Assembly (NCBI RefSeq): GCF_002954705.1
Contig: NZ_MSCO01000003.1
Span: 298,897 to 362,896, forward strand
Length of the DNA stretch: 64,000 nucleotides
Reading direction: 5' to 3'
Origin: Aliivibrio sifiae
GTDB lineage: Bacteria > Pseudomonadota > Gammaproteobacteria > Enterobacterales > Vibrionaceae
A program made the translations under genes and the position numbers. This document shows, one piece after another, positions 1 to 9,968 of the stretch. The notes under the pieces were generated by a model. That model saw only the letters and a program-made list of their open reading frames with translations, was not told the origin of the DNA and did no database searches. Each line of letters opens with the position of its first letter. Within the stretch, counting starts at the first letter, position 1.

Positions 1-166
1 TGATATCACACTTCCAGAAGGTGTTGAAATGGTAATGCCTGGTGACAACGTTCAAATGACGGTTGAGCTAATCGCTCCAATCGCAATGGACGAAGGTCTA
101 CGCTTCGCAATCCGTGAAGGTGGCCGTACAGTTGGTGCTGGTGTTGTTGCTAAAATCTTCGCTTAA
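1..166 (+). CDS. tuf: Elongation factor Tu, C-terminal fragment
   Basis: The window opens inside a gene; reading from base 2 gives 54 residues ending in VVAKIFA and TAA. The segment carries the EF-Tu domain 3 signature (MVMPGDNV, then [16 protein letters not shown]). EF-Tu carries aminoacyl-tRNA to the ribosome in the cytoplasm. Its position directly upstream of the S10 operon matches the tufA copy at the end of the str operon in gammaproteobacteria. The N-terminal part lies outside the window, so tufA versus tufB is inferred from context only. Confidence 0.97.
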   Translation, partial: DITLPEGVEMVMPGDNVQMTVELIAPIAMDEGLRFAIREGGRTVGAGVVAKIFA

Positions 167-198
167 TAGCTGAAGATTTTGCGATAAATCGCATGACT

Positions 199-229
199 AA
201 AAAAGGGAAGCTTAGGCTTCCCTTTTTGT
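199..229 (+). terminator. Rho-independent terminator after tuf
   Basis: An A-rich stem AAAAAGGGAAGC pairs with GCTTCCCTTTTT across a TTAG loop and runs into T residues. It separates the str operon from the S10 operon. Confidence 0.9.
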
Positions 230-252
230 TGCCCATAAATAAATACTATCCC

Positions 253-295
253 CTTCGCTAACTAGAACGCTTTGCTCTAGATACTATAAGAGCAA
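253..295 (+). repeat. Dispersed intergenic repeat, copy 1
   Basis: This AT-rich segment contains CGCTAACTAGAA (256-267), CTAGAACGCT (262-271) and CTATAAGAGCAA (284-295). The first 12-mer recurs exactly at 36846-36857. The other two recur as reverse complements at 62887-62896 and 62869-62880. No open frame is present. It looks like a member of a short palindromic intergenic repeat family. Confidence 0.65.
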
Positions 296-308
296 GTAAA
301 TGGTAGTG

Positions 309-345
309 ATACCAATAACAAGGATCTAATTAATCACGTTGGTAT
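309..345. repeat. Short inverted repeat ATACCAA...TTGGTAT
   Basis: ATACCAA (309-315) and TTGGTAT (339-345) are exact inverted repeats around a 23-bp AT-rich centre. The ends match the termini of the larger element at 62603-62781 (ATACCAATC...GATTGGTAT), so this may be a short relative or remnant of that family. Confidence 0.5.
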
Positions 346-465
346 TATTTAATATGTCATTTTTTGTTGAAATGAAAATATTACTTAGAGAGGAGGGGCT
401 TATGTTTGATTGTTTCTCTCATCGTTTCTAGTCATGATTTTTTTCGTTTGTTTTTCAAACAATGC

Positions 466-493
466 TTGCAACTAAAAGTGTGATCTGTATAAT
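466..493 (+). promoter_or_regulatory. S10 operon promoter
   Basis: TTGCAA (466-471) and a perfect TATAAT (488-493) are separated by 16 bp. This is the strongest sigma-70 match in the 613-bp gap between tuf and rpsJ, and it leaves a leader of about 280 nt before rpsJ. Confidence 0.8.
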
Positions 494-499
494 GCATCG

Positions 500-1091
<592 letters not shown>

Positions 1092-1103
1092 GGGGAGATT
1101 ATT

Positions 1104-1733
1104 ATGATTGGTCTAGTCGGTCGTAAAGTGGGCATGACCCGCATCTTTACCGAAGAAGGCGTTTCTATCCCAGTAACAGTAGTTGAAGTTGAAGTTAACC
1201 GTGTTTCTCAAGTGAAAACTGTAGAAACAGATGGCTACAACGCAATTCAAGTTACTTGTGGTTCTAAGAAAGCTAACCGCGTATCTAAGCCTGAAGCTGG
1301 TCACTTTGCGAAAGCAGGTGTTGAAGCAGGTCGCGGTCTTTGGGAATTCCGTTTAGAAAGCGGTGAAGAATTCGCAGTTGGCGCTGAGCTAAGTGTTGAA
1401 ATCTTTAACGAAATCAAAAAAGTAGACGTTACTGGTACATCTAAAGGTAAGGGCTTCCAAGGCGCTGTTAAGCGTTGGAACTTCCGTACTCAAGATATGA
1501 CTCACGGTAACTCTTTGTCTCACCGTGCTCCGGGTTCAATTGGCCAATGTCAAACTCCAGGTCGCGTATTTAAAGGCAAAAAAATGGCAGGTCACATGGG
1601 TGCTGAGCGTTGTACGACTCAAAACCTAGAGATCGTACGTGTTGACGCTGAGCGCAATCTGCTTCTTATTAAAGGTGCAGTACCAGGCTCAACAGGTGGC
1701 AACGTGATCGTTAAACCAGCTGTTAAAGCATAA
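1104..1733 (+). CDS. rplC: 50S ribosomal protein L3
   Basis: 209 residues, equal to the E. coli protein. The central extension containing [20 protein letters not shown] reaches towards the peptidyl-transferase centre. Gln150, the residue methylated by PrmB in E. coli, is conserved. L3 is one of the early assembly initiators of the 50S subunit. It lies between rpsJ and rplD in the standard S10 operon order, with a short spacer and GGAG-type ribosome-binding site. Confidence 0.98.
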   Translation: MIGLVGRKVGMTRIFTEEGVSIPVTVVEVEVNRVSQVKTVETDGYNAIQVTCGSKKANRVSKPEAGHFAKAGVEAGRGLWEFRLESGEEFAVGAELSVEIFNEIKKVDVTGTSKGKGFQGAVKRWNFRTQDMTHGNSLSHRAPGSIGQCQTPGRVFKGKKMAGHMGAERCTTQNLEIVRVDAERNLLLIKGAVPGSTGGNVIVKPAVKA

Positions 1734-1750
1734 CGTCTTAGGAGTATGTA

Positions 1751-2353
1751 ATGGAACTAATGGTTAAAGGTGCTGCGGCACTAACTGTTTCCGAAACTAC
1801 TTTCGGACGTGAGTTTAACGAAGCTCTTGTACACCAAGTAGTTGTTGCTTATGCAGCAGGTGCTCGTCAAGGTACTCGCGCTCAAAAAACACGTTCAGAA
1901 GTATCTGGCGGTGGCGCTAAGCCATGGCGTCAAAAAGGTACAGGCCGAGCTCGTGCGGGTACTATTCGTAGCCCAATCTGGCGTTCAGGTGGTGTTACTT
2001 TTGCTGCGAAACCACAAGATCACAGCTTAAAAGTAAACAAAAAAATGTACCGTGGTGCTCTAAAGAGCATTCTTTCTGAGTTAGTTCGTCAAGACCGTTT
2101 GATCGTTGTTGACAACTTCTCTGTAGAAGCACCAAAGACTAAAGAGCTAGTTGCTAAGCTTAAAGAGCTTGAGCTTAACGATGTTCTTATCGTAACTGGC
2201 GAAGTAGACGAGAATCTATTCTTAGCTGCTCGTAACCTATATAAAGTTGACGCACGTGACGTTGCTGGTATTGATCCAGTAAGCCTAGTTGCATTCAACA
2301 AGGTTCTAATGACTGCAGCTGCAGTTAAGCAAGTTGAGGAGATGCTGGCATGA
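1751..2353 (+). CDS. rplD: 50S ribosomal protein L4
   Basis: 200 residues (E. coli 201). The loop region with [17 protein letters not shown], which lines the exit tunnel, is present. Besides its structural role, L4 is the known autogenous repressor of the S10 operon in E. coli, consistent with the structured leader upstream of rpsJ. Its stop overlaps the rplW start in ATGA, which suggests translational coupling. Confidence 0.98.
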   Translation: MELMVKGAAALTVSETTFGREFNEALVHQVVVAYAAGARQGTRAQKTRSEVSGGGAKPWRQKGTGRARAGTIRSPIWRSGGVTFAAKPQDHSLKVNKKMYRGALKSILSELVRQDRLIVVDNFSVEAPKTKELVAKLKELELNDVLIVTGEVDENLFLAARNLYKVDARDVAGIDPVSLVAFNKVLMTAAAVKQVEEMLA

Positions 2354-2652
2354 TCAGTGAAGAGCGTCTACTAAAAGTCCTACGTGGCCCACATATCTCT
2401 GAAAAAGCAACGATGGCTGCTGAAGGCAATAACACTATTGTTTTCAAAGTAGCAATCAATGCAACTAAGAAAGAGATTAAAGCAGCAGTAGAAAAGTTGT
2501 TTGAAGTTGAAGTTAAGTCTGTAAATACCCTTATCACTAAGGGCAAGACCAAACGTCAAGGTGCACGCCAAGGCCGTCGTTCAGACGTGAAAAAAGCGTA
2601 CGTAATCTTGAAAGAAGGTCAAGACCTAGACTTCGTTGGCGGCGCGGAATAA
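2350..2652 (+). CDS. rplW: 50S ribosomal protein L23
   Basis: 100 residues, with the typical N-terminal [15 protein letters not shown] motif of bacterial L23. L23 lies at the polypeptide exit and is the docking point for trigger factor and SRP in characterised bacteria. The start codon overlaps the rplD stop by 4 nt; rplB follows after 15 bp. Confidence 0.98.
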   Translation: MISEERLLKVLRGPHISEKATMAAEGNNTIVFKVAINATKKEIKAAVEKLFEVEVKSVNTLITKGKTKRQGARQGRRSDVKKAYVILKEGQDLDFVGGAE

Positions 2653-2667
2653 CAGGAGTAGTTAAAA

Positions 2668-3492
2668 ATGGCTATTGTTAAATGTAAGCCGACTTCCCCT
2701 GGTCGTCGTCACGTTGTAAAAATCGTTAACGCTGACCTACATAAGGGTAAGCCATACGCACCTCTTTTAGAGAAAAACTCTAAATCTGGTGGTCGTAACA
2801 ATAACGGTCGTATTACAGTACGTCACGTTGGTGGTGGTCATAAGCAACACTACCGTCTAATTGACTTTAAACGTACTAAAGATGGCATCCCAGCTATCGT
2901 TGAACGTTTAGAATACGATCCAAACCGTAGTGCAAACATTGCACTTGTTCTGTTCGCAGACGGTGAGCGTCGTTACATTATCGCACCAAAAGGTATTAAA
3001 GCCGGCGATACAGTTCAATCAGGTGTTGATGCGCCAATCAAAGCAGGTAACTGCTTACCATTGCGCAACATCCCAGTAGGTTCTACTGTTCACTGTGTTG
3101 AATTAAAACCTGGTAAGGGCGCGCAAGTTGCACGTTCTGCTGGTGCATACGCACAAATCATTGCTCGTGATGGCGCTTACGTGACATTACGTCTACGCTC
3201 TGGTGAGATGCGTAAAGTTCTTTCTGAAGGTCGTGCGACTATCGGTGAAGTTGGTAACTCTGAACACATGCTACGTGAGCTAGGCAAAGCCGGTGCTACA
3301 CGCTGGCGCGGTGTTCGTCCAACGGTACGTGGTGTTGCAATGAACCCAGTGGATCACCCACACGGTGGTGGTGAAGGTCGTACATCAGGCGGTCGTCACC
3401 CAGTATCACCTTGGGGTATGCCAACTAAGGGCTTCAAGACTCGTAAGAATAAATCTACTGACAAGTACATTGTACGTCGTCGTAACAAATAA
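2668..3492 (+). CDS. rplB: 50S ribosomal protein L2
   Basis: 274 residues. The highly conserved C-terminal segment [18 protein letters not shown] is intact, including the histidine region near the peptidyl-transferase centre. L2 is a primary 23S rRNA-binding protein needed for subunit association. It sits in the expected position between rplW and rpsS in the S10 operon. Confidence 0.98.
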   Translation: MAIVKCKPTSPGRRHVVKIVNADLHKGKPYAPLLEKNSKSGGRNNNGRITVRHVGGGHKQHYRLIDFKRTKDGIPAIVERLEYDPNRSANIALVLFADGERRYIIAPKGIKAGDTVQSGVDAPIKAGNCLPLRNIPVGSTVHCVELKPGKGAQVARSAGAYAQIIARDGAYVTLRLRSGEMRKVLSEGRATIGEVGNSEHMLRELGKAGATRWRGVRPTVRGVAMNPVDHPHGGGEGRTSGGRHPVSPWGMPTKGFKTRKNKSTDKYIVRRRNK

Positions 3493-3511
3493 TCTATAAA
3501 GAGGAATCGCC

Positions 3512-3790
3512 ATGCCACGTTCTCTCAAGAAAGGTCCTTTTATTGACCTACACTTGCTGAAGAAGGTAGAGAAAGCGGTGGAAAGCGGAGACAAAAAGCC
3601 TATTAAGACTTGGTCCCGTCGTTCAATGATCATTCCAACTATGATCAACTTGACCATCGCTGTCCATAATGGTCGCCAGCATGTACCAGTTTTCGTTACA
3701 GAAGACATGATTGGTCACAAGCTGGGCGAATTTGCACCTACTCGTACTTATCGCGGCCATGCTGCAGATAAGAAAGCTAAAAAGCGTTAG
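3512..3790 (+). CDS. rpsS: 30S ribosomal protein S19
   Basis: 92 residues, starting [20 protein letters not shown] as in other gammaproteobacteria. S19 forms a complex with S13 in the head of the 30S subunit near the A-site. A GAGGAA ribosome-binding site precedes the ATG. rplV follows 10 bp downstream. Confidence 0.98.
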   Translation: MPRSLKKGPFIDLHLLKKVEKAVESGDKKPIKTWSRRSMIIPTMINLTIAVHNGRQHVPVFVTEDMIGHKLGEFAPTRTYRGHAADKKAKKR

Positions 3791-3800
3791 GAGGTAGAAT

Positions 3801-4133
3801 ATGGAAGCTATTGCTAAACATCGTTTTGCCAGCATTTCTCCACAAAAGGCTCGCTTAGTTGCGGACCAAATTCGTGGGAAATCAGTAGACCAAGCTCTTG
3901 AAATTCTTACTTTCAGCAACAAAAAAGCTGCAGTATTAATTAAGAAAGTTGTTGAGTCTGCTATCGCAAACGCTGAACACAACGAAGGTGCAGATATCGA
4001 CGATCTAAATGTCGCTAAAATCTTCGTAGACGAAGGCCCTATCATGAAGCGTATTATGCCTCGTGCTAAAGGTCGTGCAGATCGCATCTTGAAGCGTTCA
4101 AGCCACATCACTATCGTTGTAGCTGATCGTTAA
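3801..4133 (+). CDS. rplV: 50S ribosomal protein L22
   Basis: 110 residues, the E. coli length. The beta-hairpin region near the C-terminus ([18 protein letters not shown]) that lines the exit tunnel is conserved; changes there cause macrolide resistance in other bacteria. It is preceded by an AGGAGG-like site overlapping the end of rpsS and followed by rpsC. Confidence 0.98.
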   Translation: MEAIAKHRFASISPQKARLVADQIRGKSVDQALEILTFSNKKAAVLIKKVVESAIANAEHNEGADIDDLNVAKIFVDEGPIMKRIMPRAKGRADRILKRSSHITIVVADR

Positions 4134-4152
4134 AGACTAGGAGATTAAGCAA

Positions 4153-4851
4153 ATGGGTCAAAAAGTACATCCTAATGGTATTCGTCTTGGCATCGTTAAG
4201 CCTTGGAATGCTACATGGTTTGCTAGTAGCCAAGAGTTCGCTGACAACCTAGACGGCGACTTCAAGGTACGTCAGTATCTTACTAAAGAACTGAAAAAAG
4301 CATCTCTATCTCGCATCGTTATCGAGCGTCCTGCGAAGAGCATCCGTGTGACTATTCACACTGCTCGTCCAGGCGTAGTAATCGGTAAGAAAGGCGAAGA
4401 CGTAGAAAAACTACGCGCAGGCGTAGCTAAAATCGCAGGTGTTCCAGCGCAAATCAACATTGCAGAAGTTCGCAAGCCAGAGCTAGACGCTCAACTTGTA
4501 GCTGATAGCATTGCTTCTCAACTAGAACGTCGTGTTATGTTCCGTCGCGCTATGAAGCGTGCGGTACAAAATGCAATGCGTCTAGGCGCGAAAGGCATCA
4601 AAGTACAAGTAGGCGGCCGTCTTGGCGGTGCTGAAATCGCACGTTCTGAATGGTATCGTGAAGGTCGTGTGCCTCTACATACTTTACGTGCTGACATTGA
4701 TTACGCAACTTCTTCGGCTCACACTCAATACGGTGTGATCGGCGTTAAAGTTTGGATCTTCAAAGGTGAAGTTCTAGGCGGTATGCCAGCTGCTAATGCA
4801 GTAGAGCCTAAGGCTGACAAGCCTAAGAAGCAGCGTAGAAGCCGTAAGTAA
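4153..4851 (+). CDS. rpsC: 30S ribosomal protein S3
   Basis: 232 residues (E. coli 233). The KH domain GxxG loop is visible as [14 protein letters not shown], and the C-terminal domain [20 protein letters not shown] is intact. S3 lies at the mRNA entry tunnel and contributes to helicase activity of the ribosome. It sits between rplV and rplP in the S10 operon. Confidence 0.98.
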   Translation: MGQKVHPNGIRLGIVKPWNATWFASSQEFADNLDGDFKVRQYLTKELKKASLSRIVIERPAKSIRVTIHTARPGVVIGKKGEDVEKLRAGVAKIAGVPAQINIAEVRKPELDAQLVADSIASQLERRVMFRRAMKRAVQNAMRLGAKGIKVQVGGRLGGAEIARSEWYREGRVPLHTLRADIDYATSSAHTQYGVIGVKVWIFKGEVLGGMPAANAVEPKADKPKKQRRSRK

Positions 4852-4862
4852 GGAGCTGACTG

Positions 4863-5273
4863 ATGCTACAACCAAAACGTACTAAGTTCCGTAAGGTTAT
4901 GACTGGTCGTAACCGTGGTCTTGCTAAAGGTACTGAAGTGAGCTTCGGCGAATTCGGTCTTAAAGCTGTAGGCCGTGGTCGTCTAACTGCTCGTCAAATT
5001 GAAGCGGCACGTCGTGCTATGACGCGTCACATTAAGCGTCAAGGTCAAATCTGGATCCGTGTGTTCCCAGACAAACCTATCACAGAAAAACCGCTTGAAG
5101 TTCGTCAAGGTAAGGGTAAAGGTAACGTTGAGTACTGGGTAGCCCAAATCCAACCTGGAAAGGTTATGTACGAAATGAACGGCGTACCTGAAGAGTTGGC
5201 ACGTGAAGCGTTCCGCCTAGCGGCACGTAAACTGCCTATCAAAACTACTTTTGTAACTAAGCAGGTGATGTGA
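4863..5273 (+). CDS. rplP: 50S ribosomal protein L16
   Basis: 136 residues, matching E. coli. It contains the motif [15 protein letters not shown]; the arginine at position 81 is the one hydroxylated by the RoxA/YcfD oxygenase in E. coli. L16 helps position tRNA at the A and P sites. The stop TGA overlaps the rpmC start (TGATG), implying coupling. Confidence 0.98.
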   Translation: MLQPKRTKFRKVMTGRNRGLAKGTEVSFGEFGLKAVGRGRLTARQIEAARRAMTRHIKRQGQIWIRVFPDKPITEKPLEVRQGKGKGNVEYWVAQIQPGKVMYEMNGVPEELAREAFRLAARKLPIKTTFVTKQVM

Positions 5274-5464
5274 TGAAAGCACAAGATCTACGCGAGAAAA
5301 ACGTTGAAGAGCTAAATGAAGAGCTTTTGAATTTGCTACGTGAACAGTTTAACTTGCGCATGCAAGCTGCGACTGGTCAACTACAGCAAACTCATACTCT
5401 GAAAGCTGTACGTCGTGATATCGCACGTGTTAAAACTTTACTGAATGAGAAGGCTGGCGCATAA
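5273..5464 (+). CDS. rpmC: 50S ribosomal protein L29
   Basis: 63 residues starting [19 protein letters not shown], the family length. An in-frame GTG at 5270 would add one residue, but the ATG at 5273 matches the family N-terminus. L29 is a small helical protein near the exit tunnel that contributes to the trigger-factor site. It overlaps rplP upstream and rpsQ downstream (TAATG). Confidence 0.97.
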   Translation: MKAQDLREKNVEELNEELLNLLREQFNLRMQAATGQLQQTHTLKAVRRDIARVKTLLNEKAGA

Positions 5465-5718
5465 TGAGCGAGAAAATTCGTACTATGCAAGGTCGTGTAA
5501 TTAGCGACAAAATGGACAAGTCTATTGTTGTTGCTATTGAACGCATGGTGAAACACCCGATCTACGGTAAATACATCAAGCGTACGACTAAGCTTCACGC
5601 ACATGATGAAAACAACGAGTGTGGCCAAGGCGACCTAGTTGCGATTCGTGAATGTCGTCCACTGTCTAAGACTAAGTCTTGGACTCTGGTAAACATTATT
5701 GAAAAAGCAAAAGCTTAA
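5464..5718 (+). CDS. rpsQ: 30S ribosomal protein S17
   Basis: 84 residues, the E. coli length. The OB-fold motifs [19 protein letters not shown] and [20 protein letters not shown] are conserved. S17 is a primary 16S rRNA-binding protein. It is the last gene of the S10 operon and is followed by a terminator-like hairpin at 5747-5787. Confidence 0.98.
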   Translation: MSEKIRTMQGRVISDKMDKSIVVAIERMVKHPIYGKYIKRTTKLHAHDENNECGQGDLVAIRECRPLSKTKSWTLVNIIEKAKA

Positions 5719-5746
5719 TTTTTGCTGATTCGATAGCGATACATGT

Positions 5747-5787
5747 AAACAGCTCCAATTAATTTTTTTTGGAGCTGTTTATTTTTT
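5747..5787 (+). terminator. Terminator at the end of the S10 operon
   Basis: AAACAGCTCC pairs with GGAGCTGTTT across an AT-rich loop and is followed by ATTTTTT. It divides the S10 operon from the spc operon. Confidence 0.85.
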
Positions 5788-5819
5788 GACTACCTTTATG
5801 AAAAGAATGGTGATACACT
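5786..5819 (+). promoter_or_regulatory. Probable spc operon promoter
   Basis: TTGACT (5786-5791) lies upstream of an extended -10-like TGG-TGATAC (5808-5816) in the 171-bp gap between rpsQ and rplN. The 19-bp spacing is longer than ideal, so the exact boxes are uncertain. A promoter here matches the E. coli spc operon layout and is required because a terminator lies just upstream. Confidence 0.5.
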
Positions 5820-5889
5820 CCCCATCCTCTTTTAGAGAGGCAGTCCGACCCGTGATGGGTCTATTTAAATATTTAGCGGAGCACTAACA

Positions 5890-6261
5890 ATGATCCAAAT
5901 GCAAAGTACACTTGACGCTGCAGATAACTCTGGCGCGCGCAAGGTAATGTGTATTAAGGTCCTGGGTGGCTCTCACCGCCGTTATGCACATATCGGAGAC
6001 GTCATTAAAGTTACTGTTAAGGAAGCAATTCCTCGCGGTAAAGTTAAAAAAGGTGATGTTCTGAAGGCGGTAGTAGTGCGCACCCGTAAAGGCGTTCGTC
6101 GCCCAGACGGTTCTATCATTCGCTTTGACCGTAACGCTTGCGTATTGTTGAATGACACTACTGAGCAACCAGTCGGTACACGTATCTTTGGTCCAGTGAC
6201 TCGTGAACTTCGTAATGCGAAATTCATGAAAATTGTTTCACTAGCACCAGAAGTTCTGTAA
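5890..6261 (+). CDS. rplN: 50S ribosomal protein L14
   Basis: 123 residues starting [20 protein letters not shown], typical of bacterial L14. L14 lies at the subunit interface, contacts 16S rRNA and is the docking site of the silencing factor RsfS in other bacteria. It is the first gene of the spc operon, with AGCGGAGC as the ribosome-binding site. Confidence 0.98.
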   Translation: MIQMQSTLDAADNSGARKVMCIKVLGGSHRRYAHIGDVIKVTVKEAIPRGKVKKGDVLKAVVVRTRKGVRRPDGSIIRFDRNACVLLNDTTEQPVGTRIFGPVTRELRNAKFMKIVSLAPEVL

Positions 6262-6272
6262 GGAGCGGTCAG

Positions 6273-6590
6273 ATGGCAGCTAAAATCCGTCGTAATGACG
6301 AAGTAATCGTTCTTGTCGGTAAAGATAAAGGCAAGAAAGGTAAAGTAACTAAGGTTCTTGAGACCGGTAAAGTTATCGTTGAAGGCATCAACCTTGTTAA
6401 AAAGCACCAGAAGCCAGTTCCGGCTCTTGGTCAACAAGGTGGAATCGTTGAGAAAGAAGCAGCAATTGATGCTTCTAACATCGCGGTCTACAATGAAGCA
6501 ACTGGTAAAGCGGACCGTATCGGTTTCCGTTTTGAAGATGGTAAGAAAGTTCGTTTCTTTAAATCTAACGGCGAAACTGTTTCTAACTAA
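6273..6590 (+). CDS. rplX: 50S ribosomal protein L24
   Basis: 105 residues (E. coli 104). The KOW motif is visible as [18 protein letters not shown] near the N-terminus. L24 is an assembly initiator for the 50S subunit. It follows rplN by 11 bp and precedes rplE. Confidence 0.98.
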   Translation: MAAKIRRNDEVIVLVGKDKGKKGKVTKVLETGKVIVEGINLVKKHQKPVPALGQQGGIVEKEAAIDASNIAVYNEATGKADRIGFRFEDGKKVRFFKSNGETVSN

Positions 6591-6613
6591 TAGAAGTAAT
6601 TTGGAGTTCTACT

Positions 6614-7153
6614 ATGGCGAAACTGCATGATTACTACAAGTCGTCTGTAGTCGCTGAGCTTACCAAAGAGTTCAGCTACACAAGCGTCATGCAAGTCCCT
6701 AGGGTTGAAAAAATTACCCTAAACATGGGTGTTGGTGAAGCAATCAACGATAAGAAACTACTAGAAAACGCTGCTGCCGATATGGCAATTATCTCTGGTC
6801 AAAAACCATTGATTACAAAAGCACGTAAATCTGTTGCTGGTTTCAAAATCCGTGAAGGCTACCCAATCGGTTGTAAAGTAACCCTGCGTGGCGAACGTAT
6901 GTGGGAATTCTTAGAGCGTTTAATCTCTATTGCACTTCCACGAGTACGTGATTTCCGTGGTGTTAGCGCGAAGTCTTTTGACGGTCGCGGTAACTACAGC
7001 ATGGGCGTTCGCGAGCAAATCATCTTCCCTGAGATCGACTATGATAAAGTTGATCGTGTACGCGGTCTTGATATTACTATCACGACGTCAGCGAATACAG
7101 ATGCGGAAGGCCGAGCTCTGCTGACTGCCTTTAACTTCCCATTCCGTAAGTAA
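6614..7153 (+). CDS. rplE: 50S ribosomal protein L5
   Basis: 179 residues, matching E. coli. Conserved blocks include [13 protein letters not shown] and [20 protein letters not shown]5 binds 5S rRNA with L18 and L25 and forms an intersubunit bridge. In E. coli the start of rplE is where S8 binds to repress the spc operon; I did not model that fold here. Confidence 0.98.
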   Translation: MAKLHDYYKSSVVAELTKEFSYTSVMQVPRVEKITLNMGVGEAINDKKLLENAAADMAIISGQKPLITKARKSVAGFKIREGYPIGCKVTLRGERMWEFLERLISIALPRVRDFRGVSAKSFDGRGNYSMGVREQIIFPEIDYDKVDRVRGLDITITTSANTDAEGRALLTAFNFPFRK

Positions 7154-7170
7154 GGTGAAGGGTTACTGTT

Positions 7171-7476
7171 ATGGCTAAACAATCTATGAAAGCACGTGAA
7201 GCTAAACGTGCAAAACTTGTAGCTCAGTTCGCTCAAAAGCGTGCTGCGTTAAAAGTTCTAATTAGCGATGTAAATGCTTCTGAAGAAGAGCGTTGGGATG
7301 CAGTTCTTAAATTGCAAGCTCTACCTCGTGATTCAAGTGCATCTCGTCAGCGTAATCGTTGCAACCAAACTGGTCGTCCACACGGTTACCTACGTAAATT
7401 CGGTTTAAGCCGTATTAAGGTTCGCGAAGCTTGCATGAAAGGCGAGATTCCGGGTCTTCGTAAGGCTAGCTGGTAA
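7171..7476 (+). CDS. rpsN: 30S ribosomal protein S14, zinc-free type
   Basis: 101 residues, the long form of S14 without the CxxC zinc ligands found in the short type. The C-terminal [20 protein letters not shown] signature is conserved. S14 assembles late into the 30S head. It sits between rplE and rpsH as in other gammaproteobacteria. Confidence 0.98.
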   Translation: MAKQSMKAREAKRAKLVAQFAQKRAALKVLISDVNASEEERWDAVLKLQALPRDSSASRQRNRCNQTGRPHGYLRKFGLSRIKVREACMKGEIPGLRKASW

Positions 7477-7505
7477 TTGCCACTTAATCATTTGGAGTAA
7501 ATCTT

Positions 7506-7898
7506 ATGAGCATGCAAGATCCGATTTCGGATATGCTGACCCGCGTTCGCAACGGTCAATCAGCAAATAAAGTTGCTGTTAAAATGCCTTCTTCAAAGCT
7601 TAAAGTTGCAATTGCTGCACTTCTTAAAGCTGAAGGCTACATCGCTGAATTCGCTGTTGAAGGCGAAATCAAACCTGAGCTAGAAATCACTCTTAAGTAT
7701 TTCCAAGCTAAACCAGTTATCGAGCAAATCCAACGAGTTTCTCGTCCAGGTCTTCGTGTTTACAAGAAGAACGACGCGTTACCATCTGTTATGGGTGGTC
7801 TTGGTATTGCTGTTGTTTCTACATCAAAAGGCCTTATGTCTGACCGCGCTGCGCGTAAAGCTGGTCTTGGTGGCGAAATTATCTGCTACGTAGCTTAA
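7506..7898 (+). CDS. rpsH: 30S ribosomal protein S8
   Basis: 130 residues, with the N-terminal [15 protein letters not shown] and C-terminal GGEIICYVA blocks of the family. S8 binds the central domain of 16S rRNA and in E. coli also represses the spc operon by binding its mRNA. rplF follows 12 bp downstream. Confidence 0.98.
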   Translation: MSMQDPISDMLTRVRNGQSANKVAVKMPSSKLKVAIAALLKAEGYIAEFAVEGEIKPELEITLKYFQAKPVIEQIQRVSRPGLRVYKKNDALPSVMGGLGIAVVSTSKGLMSDRAARKAGLGGEIICYVA

Positions 7899-7910
7899 TA
7901 GGAGTAGGAT

Positions 7911-8444
7911 ATGTCTCGTGTTGCTAAAGCACCTGTGGTTCTTCCTGCTGGCGTAGAAGTTAAACTGAACGGCCAGGAAATCACTATTAAAGGTGGTAAA
8001 GGTGAACTAACTCGCGTACTTAACGACGCTGTAGTTGTTTCACAAGAAGATAACTCTATTGTATTTGGTCCACGCGAAGGCGTTGCTAATGCTTGGGCAC
8101 AAGCTGGTACAGCTCGTGCACTAGTAAACAATATGGTTATCGGTGTAAATGAAGGCTTTACTAAGAAGCTAATTCTTAAAGGCGTAGGTTACCGTGCTGC
8201 TATGAAAGGCAACGCTGTAGGCCTTACTCTTGGCTTCTCTCATCCTGTAGAGCACGCTCTACCGGAAGGTATTAAAGCTGAGTGTCCAACTCAAACTGAG
8301 ATCGTTTTAACTGGTTGTGATAAGCAATTAGTTGGTCAAGTTGCTGCGGACCTTCGTTCATACCGTCAACCTGAGCCTTACAAAGGCAAGGGTGTTCGTT
8401 ACGCCGATGAAATCGTGCGTACTAAAGAAGCTAAGAAGAAGTAG
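7911..8444 (+). CDS. rplF: 50S ribosomal protein L6
   Basis: 177 residues, the usual length. The C-terminal signature [20 protein letters not shown] is intact. L6 has two similar domains and lies near the GTPase-associated region of the 50S subunit. It sits between rpsH and rplR. Confidence 0.98.
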   Translation: MSRVAKAPVVLPAGVEVKLNGQEITIKGGKGELTRVLNDAVVVSQEDNSIVFGPREGVANAWAQAGTARALVNNMVIGVNEGFTKKLILKGVGYRAAMKGNAVGLTLGFSHPVEHALPEGIKAECPTQTEIVLTGCDKQLVGQVAADLRSYRQPEPYKGKGVRYADEIVRTKEAKKK

Positions 8445-8453
8445 GGTATCACT

Positions 8454-8807
8454 ATGGATAAGAAAGCATCTCGCATCCGTCGTGCTACACGTGCACGTCG
8501 TAAGATTGCTGAACTGTGTGCAACTCGCCTTGTAGTGCACCGTACTCCGCGTCATACGTACGCTCAGGTAATCGCACCAAACGGCTCAGAGGTTATCGCT
8601 GCCGCTTCTACTGTAGAAAAGGCAATCCGTGAGCAAGTTGGAAACACTAGCAACAAAGCGGCTGCTGAAGCAATTGGTAAACTGATTGCTGAGCGCGCTA
8701 TCGAAAAAGGCATTACTAATGTTGCTTTCGATCGTTCTGGTTTCCAATACCACGGCCGAGTAGCGGCGCTAGCAGATTCTGCTCGCGAAGCTGGTCTGAA
8801 ATTCTAA
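8454..8807 (+). CDS. rplR: 50S ribosomal protein L18
   Basis: 117 residues starting [17 protein letters not shown], with a very basic N-terminus as expected for a 5S rRNA-binding protein. The C-terminal [20 protein letters not shown] block is conserved. L18 delivers 5S rRNA to the 50S particle together with L5. Confidence 0.98.
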   Translation: MDKKASRIRRATRARRKIAELCATRLVVHRTPRHTYAQVIAPNGSEVIAAASTVEKAIREQVGNTSNKAAAEAIGKLIAERAIEKGITNVAFDRSGFQYHGRVAALADSAREAGLKF

Positions 8808-8821
8808 GGTAGGGTTGGAAG

Positions 8822-9322
8822 ATGGCTAAAGAACAACAACAAGCTACAGATTTGAACGAAAAGCTAATTGCTGTTAACCGTGTTTCTAAAACGGTTAAAG
8901 GTGGTCGAATCTTTAGTTTTACTGCACTAACAGTTGTTGGTGACGGTAATGGTCGCGTAGGTTTCGGTTACGGCAAAGCCCGTGAAGTACCTGCAGCGAT
9001 TCAAAAATCAATGGAAAAAGCACGTCGTAACATGTTTACGATTGCACTTAACGAAGGTACTCTTCACCACTCTGTTAAAGGTCGCCACACTGGTTCTAAA
9101 GTGTACATGCAACCTGCTTCAGAAGGTACAGGTATCATTGCTGGTGGTGCTATGCGTGCAGTGCTAGAAGTTGTGGGTGTCCGCAACGTACTAGCTAAAG
9201 CTTACGGCTCTACTAACCCAATTAACGTTGTTCGTGCAACGATTTCTGGCCTAAGTAGTGTTAAGTCACCTGAAATGGTAGCTGCTAAGCGTGGTCTAAC
9301 TGTTGAATCTATTTCGGAGTAA
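8822..9322 (+). CDS. rpsE: 30S ribosomal protein S5
   Basis: 166 residues (E. coli 167). The double-stranded RNA-binding-like N-terminal domain includes [19 protein letters not shown], and the second domain [20 protein letters not shown] is intact. S5 is a fidelity protein beside S4 and the mRNA entry site. rpmD follows after 5 bp. Confidence 0.98.
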   Translation: MAKEQQQATDLNEKLIAVNRVSKTVKGGRIFSFTALTVVGDGNGRVGFGYGKAREVPAAIQKSMEKARRNMFTIALNEGTLHHSVKGRHTGSKVYMQPASEGTGIIAGGAMRAVLEVVGVRNVLAKAYGSTNPINVVRATISGLSSVKSPEMVAAKRGLTVESISE

Positions 9323-9327
9323 GTACC

Positions 9328-9507
9328 ATGTCTAAAACTATCAAAGTAACTCAGACTAAAAGCTCTATCGGTCGCCTACCTAAGCACGTTTTGTGTCTTA
9401 AAGGTCTAGGTCTTCGTCGCATCAACCATACAGTAGAAATTGCTGATACTCCGTGTAACCGCGGTATGATCAACAAAGTTCGCTATATGGTTAATATTGA
9501 GGAGTAA
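9328..9507 (+). CDS. rpmD: 50S ribosomal protein L30
   Basis: A 59-residue protein read directly from the sequence: it starts [20 protein letters not shown] and ends VRYMVNIEE. Length and sequence match bacterial L30 (E. coli 59 codons). It fills the gap between rpsE and rplO in the spc operon, with GGAGT upstream in the end of rpsE. Confidence 0.97.
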   Translation: MSKTIKVTQTKSSIGRLPKHVLCLKGLGLRRINHTVEIADTPCNRGMINKVRYMVNIEE

Positions 9508-9513
9508 TCAGTA

Positions 9514-9948
9514 ATGTTTTTGAATACTCTATCACCGGCTGCTGGTTCTAACGCTTCTAAGAAGCGCGTAGGTCGCGGTATCGGTTCAGGCCTAGGTAAA
9601 ACTGGTGGCCGTGGTCACAAAGGCCAAAAATCACGTTCTGGCGGTAAAGTTCGCGTTGGTTTTGAAGGTGGTCAAATGCCTCTGAAACAACGTCTACCTA
9701 AATTTGGCTTTACTTCACGTAAGAGCCTAGTAACTGCAGAGGTTCGTTTAGGCGAACTTGCTAAAGTTGAAGGTAACGTTATCGATCTAAACAGCCTTAA
9801 AGCTGCTAACGTAATCACTAAGAACATTGTGTTCGCGAAAGTTGTACTTTCTGGTGAAATCGCTACTGCTGTAACTGTTAAAGGTCTACGCGTAACGAAA
9901 GGCGCTAAAGCTGCGATTGAAGCTGCAGGCGGTAAGATCGAGGAATAA
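9514..9948 (+). CDS. rplO: 50S ribosomal protein L15
   Basis: 144 residues, the E. coli length. The glycine- and basic-rich N-terminal segment ([20 protein letters not shown]) that threads into 23S rRNA is conserved. L15 is a late assembly protein. secY follows 20 bp downstream, the standard order. Confidence 0.98.
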   Translation: MFLNTLSPAAGSNASKKRVGRGIGSGLGKTGGRGHKGQKSRSGGKVRVGFEGGQMPLKQRLPKFGFTSRKSLVTAEVRLGELAKVEGNVIDLNSLKAANVITKNIVFAKVVLSGEIATAVTVKGLRVTKGAKAAIEAAGGKIEE

Positions 9949-9968
9949 TCCTCGAAGGATGAGGTACA

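Noticed and set aside
3623-4111. Reverse-strand open frame of 162 codons across rpsS and rplV
   Set aside because: It lies antisense to two certain ribosomal genes and resembles no family; a shadow of codon bias.
5982-6437. Reverse-strand open frame of 151 codons across rplN and rplX
   Set aside because: Same reason: antisense to conserved genes, no ribosome-binding site or recognisable domain.
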